A model generated the notes under the pieces. It had not been told where the DNA came from and ran no database searches. It worked only from the letters and a program-made list of their open reading frames with translations. A DNA stretch of 64,000 nucleotides from Aporrectodea caliginosa (Eukaryota; Annelida; Clitellata; Crassiclitellata; Lumbricidae). Shown one piece after another: positions 55,901-64,000 of the stretch. Within the stretch, counting starts at the first letter, position 1; each line of letters starts with the position of its first letter. Both the position numbers and the translations under genes were made by a program. The stretch covers positions 988,501 to 1,052,500 of the forward strand of contig JACEVL010000467.1 of the NCBI GenBank assembly GCA_020284085.1. Direction: 5' to 3'.

Positions 55901-58900
55901 ATTTGTGACGATGTGTGACGATGGGGGAGGGGGGTCAGCCAAGTGTGACGTCACATCACGTCTGTGTAATTAAATTTAACAATTAACAACAATTTAATCT
56001 TAAAATAACAGCTCTAATTTTGAATATTAAAATTTTCATAATTTTTGATTATTTTAATGTATACGGGCACCATTATTAATAATTTTCTAATTATTTAAAT
56101 ATTTGTCACCATAAGATTTTTAAATACTTATTACAATGACAATAAATGGGCATTGAAACATGTTTTATTATCATGTGGAAGTTTCGTTTTAGGGGGGTCA
56201 GAGCTTTGTGACGTCATTTTTCAGGGGGTGTGACTTTTTGTGACGAAGTGTGACGAGGGGGGAGGGGGGTCAAAAATCGGCCAAAATTCCGTGACGCCAT
56301 TTATGGACATTCCCCTAATCGGGCCACAGCCGGAAGAAGGGCGCTTCTTGATCAATTGTATGACGATCTCAATGTTAGGCCTACTTAAAAAATGCCAATC
56401 CAAAAGCCACTTGCAAAATGTTAAATAGTCTATTCAAAACGCTGTGTGATTTGGCTTCGATGCCAACTGTACTATCACTATACCACAAACTCATGGGCAT
56501 GCCAGCCCAATTCTTGCTATATATATATAGTTTGATGATGAAAATGTAACATATGTTTAAGCCTATCTATGACGGATCCGTGGCCTGTCTAATGCTGAAA
56601 CTAGATATGTTGAGAATTTGGAGGGAATTCATATGGAGGATGACTCATTGACTGTGCATGCATTTTATATGGAATGATGGGAACTTTTACCCTCATCCTC
56701 AGAGTGAGACACTTTGCAAGCTCGCAGTGAGGGTTAGTTCAGGGTCAAGCCAATCTTCCATGGCATGTCGATGCTGCTGTCTGTCTCGCTACCCCCTTCG
56801 ACCCCTCTGTAGAGACAGAACAGCAATACTTGGGGAAGCACAGTTGAACGTAGACCTATCAGAAAATTGGCTAGCTCGAAACGGACCGGTATGTTTTTAG
56901 GCCATACAGGTATCGGTTTCTCGCCTGGTTTCACCGGCCAGGAGAGGTCGGTATAGGCCTATGGCATACCGTCGTTTCATATCGTCTCACTTCGAGCACT
57001 GCCTGAAACCGGTATACGGGCTAAATTGTAGTGGGGGTGTGTGCAAGTACTTAATCCTTAGCTGTATTATTTTCTTTAGGCATCAGTTTAATTACATCTC
57101 ATGGCAACATCGGCCGCTGACGTCATATAAAACATCGTACATTAACAATTTTGCAAACATCATGCACATTAGGCCTATACTATACAGGTAGTTAAATAAA
57201 TTAACACGATTTCTCTTTAAACTGTTCCGGCTTAAGCCCCCCCCCCCACAAATGTGTCATCATATTTGAGTCTTAGTTTCATTTACTACCAAGGTATAGC
57301 CTAGAATAGACCTACAAGAATCATTATTGTTTATTCCAAACATTTCTAACATAAATTCAAGTTAAACGTATGAGCGATATTCAGTAGGCTATGCCTAGGC
57401 ATCATCATTAATAAACAAGAATAATTGTAGTTTTATATTATTATTATTATGCTATGTTTGCGCGCGCACACGCACACACACCATAGAACGAGTATGCGCA
57501 TATTACGAATATTAAGATTTTTAGAAATTGACGAATATTGACGAATATTAAAACTGGCCAACGAATATTAAGAATATTAAATTTCTTTAGTTCTTTTAAT
57601 TCCTAATTATTCTTCAAAATCCAGTATTAATTGTAAAAAAATCAGTGCAAAAATATGCATAAGATCAGTTACATATTACAGTTACTTAGCCAAGTACAGA
57701 CCTAAGGTGGGTAAAATTATACTTTACACTAATAATCGAGTGGCGTAACTATAGCTATTTGGCGCAAATACCAATTTTCAAACGCATATATGGGCCAACA
57801 GCCAACGACTTTATGACAGTTCCATTCATTATCCGTCAGCCGACCTGAGCCGACACTGGGTTTCAGATTATAGTAGACACCGGAGAGAAACAGACACAGA
57901 CAGACACAGACGGACAGACAGCGAGAGACGGGAGAGATCGGAGAGAGAGAGACAGACAGACAGACATACTGAGAGAGAGAGAGAGAGACAGAGAGACAGA
58001 GAGACAGAACTCTGAATCGCCTCATTTCATTTGATATCCGATCGGCCTGCAGCCCTGCACCATTAAAATGTAGCGCGAAAATGATAGTAATGTTTCCAAA
58101 CACGTTGTGTGAGCAGTGAGCACGCTCCGGCCTCGGCTTCCCAAAGCCGACACTTGTGTGAGCCTCGGCTCTTTTGGCTCTGTAGGTTCCCGGACCTCTG
58201 GTCAAGGGCGGCTTTTTACAGAGTTCCTCAAAAGTAGGGCAAATTTGAGTAAGAAGCCTATCCCTTACGGACCACAGCACTAAGTATATCGCCGCAAAAC
58301 CATCGCACATGTTGTTAACTAGTAGTCTTAAATTAGTTGTAAACAAAGCAAAAATAGTGACGTCATCAACGAATATTTATGAATATTTACGAATATTAAA
58401 AATGCCCTAATATTCACGAATATTTACGAATATTAAAGCCTGAAGTCACGAATTCTCGTTCTATGACACACACACACCCACCCACACACACACCCACCCA
58501 CACACACACACTGTGTCACACACGCACGCACGCACATTCTTATCTAAGTTTCTAAAAGACCTAAATGGATAGAGTGTCGGCGACACACGAAGAGAGCGTG
58601 GCATATTTATGCTTAGCCTGTGTGGCTTATCATATTTACAGTGAATAATTACTTCCAGACGGTGTCACAACCCATCATTGTTCCCACCCCTCTGACAAAT
58701 TTCTCTAACGTCTCCAAAGAAGAGCGTGACTAAGTTATTATCATTTATATTTACACAATCCAGTCAACATATTTATATCATTAGAAGGCATAACGTAATG
58801 TTATAAAAAATACGTCTTAAACTATAGCAAGCCATAATTATAGGGCTCAAGGTGGTATTTTTGTTTCAAACCGTGGTACAGTTTTCAATGCATATAGGCC

Positions 58901-59216
58901 TATAGGCCCAACAGCTTAGGAATCTAGAGGCGGTCGAGAAAGAATGTTAATATTGTTTTCAATATTATAATTGTTTACGAGTATTGCTCTGTAGGTCCAG
59001 AGACTGCCAAATATATTTCCAAGCCCCCAGACATATAAGCCCGAGGAGTCATTTTAAGACCTCCTTGATCAGCCCGTGGAAACCCAACGCCTCGAGCGTT
59101 CTGTTGTGGGATTAAAGGTCGGGCAGACAGTAATAGTGTTCCACGTCTGTGCACAACTACATGTACTTTGCTGTTTCAAAGAAATATATATATATATCCA
59201 TATCCATCCGATATCC

Positions 59217-59263
<47 letters not shown>

Positions 59264-59533
59264 CACCGGAAAGATGATCGTTAGGCTACTTCGGAAGATC
59301 CTGGGGCACACGCATGTTGCCAACGTTGGAAATTTTGTTTGAATGCATGCGAAAAGCAAGATACATTCAGCCACTGAAGCTGCTCTGGGGTTTAGCTGGA
59401 CCCCTTTAATACGAATTAATTAATTTTTAGCCGTAAGCATACAACGGCTTGATTTATTTTGGGGGGGCTTCGGCTTCGTTTGGGGGGGCTTAAGCCCCCA
59501 AGCCCAACGCTAGTTACGTCCCTGCTGTTTGTG

Positions 59534-59603
<70 letters not shown>

Positions 59604-62199
59604 TGTGTGTGAGTTGAGAATTCACGCATTAAAGCCCAATTATACCTGAGGCTTATTTGCGCATTCATTATGGCGCATTTATGAGCTATAGGGTCTAAAC
59701 TTAAATCAATCAACTTCACCGAGTACCATCGCAGCACCACGCTGCATGTTTCCTCGGGTTTAGCTTCCTGGATTGTGACCTGGCAACGGAGCGACCAGAG
59801 CAGCCTCGCTATTGCGGACTTGATTTTATATAGCTCCGGTGATAAGCTGGCTGACGTGGCTTTTCACTATAATTTATATGGTCTGTTCATCAGGGCCAAT
59901 TCTTGCATTGGGGACAATTTATGCTTCGTGGCCCATTTATGCAGTAAAAAGGGCCCATTTCAGTGGCGTCGCCAAGATTTCAGGTTTGGGGGGCTAAAGC
60001 TCAAAAAGCCATGGTAAGTTATTCCCATTGGGATGCGACGACCTTTTTAGCTTAAAACCTTTCCTTTTGGGGGCTGAACCGCAGTTAGGGGGGGCTAAGC
60101 ACCCCTAGACCCCATGGCGCCGCCACTGGCCCATTTATGCGTTAAGTCTGCATTGAGGCCCATATATGCATTAGAGTTTATTTACGAGGCATTAGGGTAT
60201 AATATACACACATAAAGTATATACATGCATGCATGTAACTGTACATTTATGCATTACGATCCGTTTAAACGTTAAGCTCTAGAGGAGGCATTAATCCGCC
60301 ATTTAAACAGCTTTAAAAGTATCAAAGGAAGAAATATAGTGCTGTAAATACTGACCTTGTCTCGTATCTCTTGTCTCATCTTTTCTCGTTCCTCTTCCAT
60401 CTTGCGATGTTTCTCCTTCCTCTTTTCCTCCTCCTCCCTCCTCGCCTCAGCAATCGCCTCCTCCTCGTCATTATCCTCTCCTCCATCTCCCTTCTTATCC
60501 TTCTCATCCTTTTCTTCTTTGTCTCCCAAGGCGCCTGCGACAGCAACCGATACATCATTTAAGACCTTAAGATGTTAAATGGCAACTATTGGGGGACCAT
60601 GATGGCTATGGGATCTACGCCTCATTGCCACTCTAAAGCAGCGGTTTTCGAACGGTGGTACGCACACCACGTACTTGTGAAACGCGTAGGGTATACCACT
60701 GGTGGTACGCCTCTTGTAGCTAAGTTGTACGCGAAAAATTGCAAATCTGTACTTGTCGACACAACTAAGCACACAGCTCATATTAACACGTTCTAAAAGT
60801 GATTTTATTCTTCCTTTTGGTTGATACGATTACATTCTTAAAATTATATAATAATTTTTCTACCTACGACTCCTGTATACCCGCCCAGACACAGCAAGAG
60901 AACTTGCGATGTTCACTCCTAATAATTAATTGCAAGAGGGACTTCGCTCTCGCCTGTTGTTTTTGATGTAACCTTTGCTGGTGGTACGCCAACATTCGAT
61001 TTTTTTATCTGGTGGCACAATGACAGTAAAGTTTGAAAACCGTTGCTCTAAGGTGACACGGAAAATTCGTGCACAATATCTCCATATGTAAAACACTCGA
61101 AGTGTGCCTTGATGGGGTTACTCGATAGCGTATAATTGGTCTGTTATCTAACTACGACCTTGGGCTAGTTGTTTGCTCTCCGAGTTAAATGTAACAGAAT
61201 TTGGTATCCACGTGGGAAAGCGGGAAGGGAACAGTGAGTCTTGCGACGCACTGGAATGGGAAAGGGACATCTATGGGGCATTGGAACTGTACTTTTTCAA
61301 CACGGTAGCCTGTTGGTTCGAGAGTCCTGCCATTGTAGTTCGGAGGGCATGAGTTCGAGCTCCTCTCAGACGGCTATGCTGTGTATACAGACCTTGAGCA
61401 AGTCCTTCACTGACAAATAATATTATAGTTAAATGGAATCTACTAGGCCTACTACTACTATGAATGGCATTGCGTCTGTCTATAGATTTCAAACACAATA
61501 ATAAAAAAGTTGAGAGTGCTGGAGAGACCTTCACTGCGCCATCGGTTTATGCCTCAAGCATTAGGCTATACAACGACGCTATAGGAATTGCTAATAAACC
61601 TAATTTAGCTGCACGACGCATGCTAAAAACCACATTTCTACTGAAAGAAGCGCATTGTACGAAGCATGCACTACTTGACCTTACGCTTGAGTGCTAATCG
61701 TTACTAATATATAGATGATAGATACACGTATGTATGTATGTACGTATATATGTGTGCATGTATGTAAAAAATTTCTATATGCACATATATACATTTATAC
61801 ACATAGGCTACATACATACATGCTAATTCCACAACCAACGCACGGCACTTGCTACCTCGACTGGTTTTAAAATGTAAAAGACATATAGGCCTATGCCTAT
61901 AGTCAATCTTCAGGCCTTATGGCAAAAATCTTTGCATATAATGTAGTCATTTAATGCATAGGCGTCAAACAATTTTAGGTCGTCTAATTTTGAAAAGAAC
62001 ACATAGCAGCAATTTTGAGAGGTGTTTGATACATATATGCCCTAATCATTATGTAGGGGTTGACTTCTCTTGCACCAGATCATTAGTACACCCAGAGGCA
62101 GACTCAGACACTCCAACCGTAGAGAGTGTGGAATTTCAGGCCACTAAACACAAACCGACTTACTGAGTACCAACAGAGAGATAGAAGCAGACAGACAAA

Positions 62200-62284
<85 letters not shown>

Positions 62285-63182
62285 GTTAGGCCGGACTCCT
62301 GTCCCGTTTGTCAACCGGGACACGGGGTCCGAGCGTGCACGTATAATCTTCCGAATAAACATCGTAAACAACAAATTGTTCTGCTGTCGATCGACAACCC
62401 CGAATAATCGGGCGATCAAGAGACACTATACATACATACACACATGCACACATAGGGCCTACATGTCATACATGCATACATATACATGTATGCAACTGTA
62501 CGTCTAGTTCAAGAAAGTGGGTCATATATACAAAAGTAACAAAACCAATATATGCAAACATACATGCATACATACATGTACACATACATAGATACCAACG
62601 CATACACATGCATATAATTATGTAACCAGAGATACATTCATGCATGCATACATATATGCATATATACATACATACCTATATATACACATACATACCTATA
62701 TATATATAAATACGTATATACATATATACATACATACATACATACATATATAGATATGTATGTATATATGTATGTTTGATTTTGATTTGATTTGATACAT
62801 ACATACATACATGCATGCATGCATAAGTGCATGCACACATACGTACATACATGCACACATAAACAAACTGGCTTATACATACATGCATATACACAAAGTA
62901 TTACACATACATGTATGCATGCATAAGAGTATACGCATACATACAAATGGGGTGCATGTATGCATAATCTATGGGCTACATGGTAGAATGTGAGTGACAT
63001 CAAGACTATCTGTAAACTGTTAATTGGCATTCCTTTAATTTTGCGTCTTATGTAGACGACTACATGTAAGTTGCGAAAAATAAATATTAAACTGCAATGC
63101 GATTATGTTACAGTAAATTCGACATACCTTTGACCGACTCGAGCTGTTTTCCGACCACCTGTTTTGCTATAAAAGCAGCCAT
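50751..63182 (-). CDS. cplx: Complexin
   Basis: Presynaptic cytosolic protein that binds the assembled SNARE bundle and both clamps and promotes Ca2+-triggered vesicle fusion with synaptotagmin. Three minus-strand exons are recognised: 63182-63128, 60534-60356 and 50966 onward; phases 1 and 0 fit exactly. The product starts MAAFIAKQVVGKQLESVKGA, then an acidic linker, accessory helix (about 42-55) and central helix with RKEKHRKMEEEREKMRQEIR and DKYGIKKKE. Arg57, Arg68 and Tyr79 correspond to Arg48, Arg59 and Tyr70 of mammalian complexin 1, which are needed for SNARE binding. Residues 95-100, GRLGRK, match the invertebrate type. If exon 3 is terminal, the protein has 149 residues, a normal length, but its last ~25 residues look unlike any complexin C-terminus and run through an inverted repeat. 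A weak donor at 50834/50833 would allow a further, unfound exon. The second intron (9.4 kb) hosts many transposons. Confidence 0.93.
50780..50816. repeat. Inverted repeat, 16-bp perfect arms
   Basis: TTTTACAATTCCCATT (50780-50795) pairs with 50801-50816 around GTAAA. It lies in or just past the third complexin exon. Confidence 0.9.
51168..51428. repeat. (ATGT)n / (ATGC)n microsatellite with (CATAT)n end
   Basis: About 240 bp of GTATGTATGT with ATGC variants, then CATATCATATCATATC. In complexin intron 2. Confidence 0.95.
51664..51831. repeat. (ATGT)n microsatellite, second array
   Basis: Same motif and strand as 51168-51400, separated from it by about 235 bp of unique DNA. Confidence 0.95.
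51840..52115 (+). other. Transposon-end fragment and unassigned open frame
   Basis: GGGGGCTTCTGCCCCTTGCA and AAAATTTCTGCGGGCGCCCA look like the terminus of a dispersed element. The following frame to the TAA at about 52034-52036 reads LVEDGMTITAKGTFVLIRGQ and MIARLSRQHIDKLRQI, which is protein-like but unrecognised; no splice sites proven. Confidence 0.25.
52559..52602. repeat. (TA)n microsatellite
   Basis: About 44 bp of TATATA. Confidence 0.9.
52748..52948. repeat. (AC)n then (TA)n microsatellite
   Basis: About 160 bp of ACACAC with minor interruptions passing into TATATATA at about 52910-52948. Confidence 0.95.
52950..54431. other. Complexin intron 2: unique DNA and one LINE/SINE tail
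   Basis: 53585-53665 carries ATTGTATTGCATTGCATTGT then TATATAGCGCCTCT, the complement of the shared hairpin tail. The rest has several open frames on both strands (for example 53867-54244) without recognisable content. Confidence 0.45.
55711..55795. repeat. 85-bp perfect palindrome
   Basis: Two 42-bp arms, starting ACCACATAGGCCTACTTTAG, identical on opposite strands with a single-base (C) centre at 55753. Confidence 0.95.
55870..55897. repeat. 28-bp direct repeat, left copy
   Basis: TAATCGGGCCACAGCCGGAA + GAAGGGCG, identical to 56316-56343. An imperfect MITE end (ACATTCC) precedes both copies. Confidence 0.9.
55898..56315. mobile_element. Harbinger-like MITE lacking its left terminus
   Basis: From GGAAATTTGTGACGATGTGT to GTGACGCCATTTATGGACAT + TCCCC it follows the 46386-46849 element; TAA follows at 56316. 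The first ~45 bp of the family are missing and are replaced by the 28-bp repeat. Confidence 0.8.
56344..57480. other. Interior of the 5-kb element; no gene seen
   Basis: Unique AT-rich text with several TAGGCCTA words and a C-run at 57236-57247 next to CCGGCTTAAGCC, which resembles the 5-kb element's own subterminal motif. Confidence 0.4.
57482..58465. mobile_element. 984-bp hAT-like MITE, relative of 19001-19448
   Basis: Ends CATAGAACGAG (57482-57492) and CTCGTTCTATG (58455-58465) with AATATTCG-type subterminal repeats in inverted orientation (57534-57585 and 58367-58435). Flanks ACACACAC on both sides, weak evidence because the target is a (CA)n tract. A 205-codon minus-strand frame (57729-58346) is element sequence. 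Confidence 0.8.
58466..59189. other. (CA)n and unique DNA inside the 5-kb element
   Basis: (CA)n with CCCACC variants at 58466-58535; the rest is unique. Confidence 0.5.
59190..59262. repeat. (TA)n microsatellite
   Basis: TATATATA runs around a short ATCCATATCCATCCGATATC segment. Confidence 0.85.
59525..59613. repeat. (GT)n microsatellite at the transposon junction
   Basis: Starts inside the right target duplication CTGTTTGT and runs about 80 bp as pure GTGTGT. Confidence 0.95.
59614..59952. other. Degenerate repeat of GCCCATTTATGC type
   Basis: GGCCCATTTATGCAGTAAAA-like steps occur at 59928-59960 and continue past the MITE to about 60290 (GGCCCATATATGCATTAGAG); an old ~25-30-bp array. Confidence 0.55.
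59961..60128. mobile_element. 168-bp hAT-like MITE
   Basis: Ends CAGTGGCGTCGCC and GGCGCCGCCACTG, exact 8-bp duplication GCCCATTT (59953-59960 and 60129-60136). Poly-G/C subterminal tracts as in 12155-12334. Confidence 0.88.
60356..60534 (-). CDS. cplx: cplx coding exon 2 (SNARE-binding helix)
   Basis: Acceptor TTGCTGTCGCAG before 60534; donor GACAAG|GTCAGT at 60356/60355. Encodes residues 19-78, including AEARREEEEKRKEKHRKMEE and EREKMRQEIRDK. Confidence 0.95.
60639..61045. mobile_element. 407-bp hAT-like MITE in complexin intron 1
   Basis: Left CAGCGGTTTTCGAAC; right, inward, CAACGGTTTTCAAAC. Flanks CTCTAAAG (60631-60638) and CTCTAAGG (61046-61053), one mismatch. Two inner copies of CTGGTGGTACGCC. 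Confidence 0.85.
61054..62195. other. Complexin intron 1, no further exon seen
   Basis: A decayed SINE-like segment at 61300-61410 (CACGGTAGCCTGTTGGTTCG, GAGTTCGAGCTCC, CTTGAGCAAGTCCTTCACTG). Otherwise unique or short (GTAT)n. Confidence 0.45.
62196..62281. repeat. (GA)n microsatellite
   Basis: About 80 bp of GAGAGA. Confidence 0.95.
62420..62970. repeat. Diffuse (CATA)n-derived DNA
   Basis: About 550 bp built from CATACATA, CATGCATG and TATATACA words; long Tyr/Cys/Met frames here are artefacts. Confidence 0.85.
63128..63182 (-). CDS. cplx: cplx coding exon 1
   Basis: ATG at 63182-63180, 18 codons plus one base, donor AAAG|GTATGT at 63128/63127. A TTTCCAG acceptor-like sequence 5 bases upstream of the ATG (exon start 63187) suggests a spliced 5' UTR. 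Confidence 0.92.
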
Positions 63183-63187
63183 CTTTG

Positions 63188-63515
63188 CTGGAAATCAGGT
63201 TGTTGATATGCGAATTATTTAACTAAGTGATCAACTGTGTGTAGACCAGTTTACCTGTAACATTTTAAAAGTAATTTCTAGCACGTAAATCTCTAAATAC
63301 CCTGGCCTATTATGGGAGAAACTGCTTACAGTTAGAGTTGTATCTGCCTGACAAGTATAATAACCACAATCGCGCAGAATGTTTAATAGCGTTTACAGAA
63401 AACAGACCAGGAAAGGACAAAGATCTCATGCCGACAATTGGAGAGGTATGCTATTCGGCTATCCGAGAAAGATAGACCGGCCTAGGCGAAGCTTGTATTG
63501 CGCGCGCGCCCGCGA
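63188..63515. other. Region upstream of the complexin start
   Basis: Unique DNA that may be an upstream intron or 5' UTR of cplx; no first exon or promoter is identified. Confidence 0.35.
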
Positions 63516-63648
63516 GCGTGACAGAGAGAGAGAGCGACAGACCGACAGACAGAGACAGAGACAAACAGACAGACAGAGACAGCCAGACAGATCTGTGTCT
63601 CACAGAGACAGAGGCAGAGACAGAGAGAGAAGAGAGAAGAGAGAAGAC

Positions 63649-63709
<61 letters not shown>

Positions 63710-63740
63710 GACAGGCAGAGCAAGAGAGAGAGAAAGAGAG
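63516..63740. repeat. (GACA)n / (GA)n microsatellite
   Basis: Compound run; the purest part is GACAGACAGACAGACAGACA over 63652-63708. Confidence 0.95.
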
Positions 63741-64000
63741 CGAGAGTTCGGAGTAAAGAGAGGAATGCAGTAAATACGAGAATTGAACAGATGGCAACAG
63801 GTAAGAAGGAGTGACAGGGACAGCTAGTGAGACAGAGAGAGATAGAGAAGCAAACAGACACAGACAGAATGGGATAAAGAGACACGATTGGATGTGGGAA
63901 ATATTCCAGTGTTATGCGGCGGAATTGTCGGACAAACGTAGATCTCGAATCGTCTCGTTACGCCGGAAATCAATCAGACTGATTGCACGGAGCTAACTCA

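Larger units (their letters stand above)
54440..59524. mobile_element. 5,085-bp hAT-like element with nested insertions
   Basis: Left end CAGTGACGTAACTAG (54440-54454); right end CTAGTTACGTCCCTG (59510-59524; inward CAGGGACGTAACTAG, one mismatch). Both are followed inward by GGGGGGGCTTAAGCC-type tracts. The 8-bp duplication CTGTTTGT is exact (54432-54439 and 59525-59532). The subterminal segment 54601-54665 has GGGGTCTGGGGCGGAGCCCC foldbacks. Inside lie a MITE (57482-58465), a Harbinger-type copy (55898-56315) and a large palindrome. No transposase is recognisable, so it is a non-autonomous derivative, or two elements of one family trapping DNA between them. Confidence 0.75.

Noticed and set aside
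57729..58346. 205-codon minus-strand open frame
   Set aside because: Lies wholly inside the 984-bp MITE and shows no recognisable domain; part is translated GACA/GAGA repeat.
60357..60578. Ser/Leu-rich plus-strand frames
   Set aside because: Antisense of complexin exon 2.

Overview
The window is nuclear DNA from an animal, most likely a marine invertebrate. It carries split genes with GT-AG introns, tRNA-derived SINEs, several non-LTR retrotransposon families, many short DNA transposons and long microsatellites, and it has no operons or bacterial-type gene packing. The complexin product is of the invertebrate type, and the motif TAGGCCTA is conspicuously frequent. I cannot fix the phylum.

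Two protein-coding genes are well supported. Cyclin J (ccnj, + strand, 36061-41178) is built from four coding exons whose phases join perfectly into a 316-residue protein with both cyclin folds. Complexin (cplx, - strand, 63182 down to about 50751) has three recognisable coding exons spread over 12.4 kb; its SNARE-binding central helix is intact, but its far C-terminus is unresolved. The two genes converge: their 3' ends face each other across about 9.6 kb of unique AT-rich DNA and degraded LINEs.

The first 35 kb hold no gene I can defend. They contain SINEs (at least four tRNA-headed types), LINE 3' ends, a 1.9-kb minisatellite with a 25-bp unit, other tandem arrays, and a complete 1,889-bp hAT-like element (7735-9623) carrying a broken transposase-like gene between perfect 8-bp target duplications.

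The main result is a dense set of DNA transposons whose exact boundaries can be read from terminal inverted repeats plus target-site duplications. Eleven further elements have 8-bp duplications: 12155-12334, 19001-19448, 23353-23702, 32960-33208, 33744-34134, 37683-38598, 48481-48867, 54440-59524, 57482-58465, 59961-60128 and 60639-61045. Three have 3-bp TTA/TAA duplications: 1277-1627, 39157-39589 and 46386-46849. Many sit inside introns of ccnj and cplx or inside older repeats, so their relative ages can be read from nesting. Several apparently long open frames (Lys/Thr-rich, Val/Cys-rich, Met/Tyr/Val/Cys-rich, His/Thr-rich) are translations of these elements or of microsatellites and are not genes.
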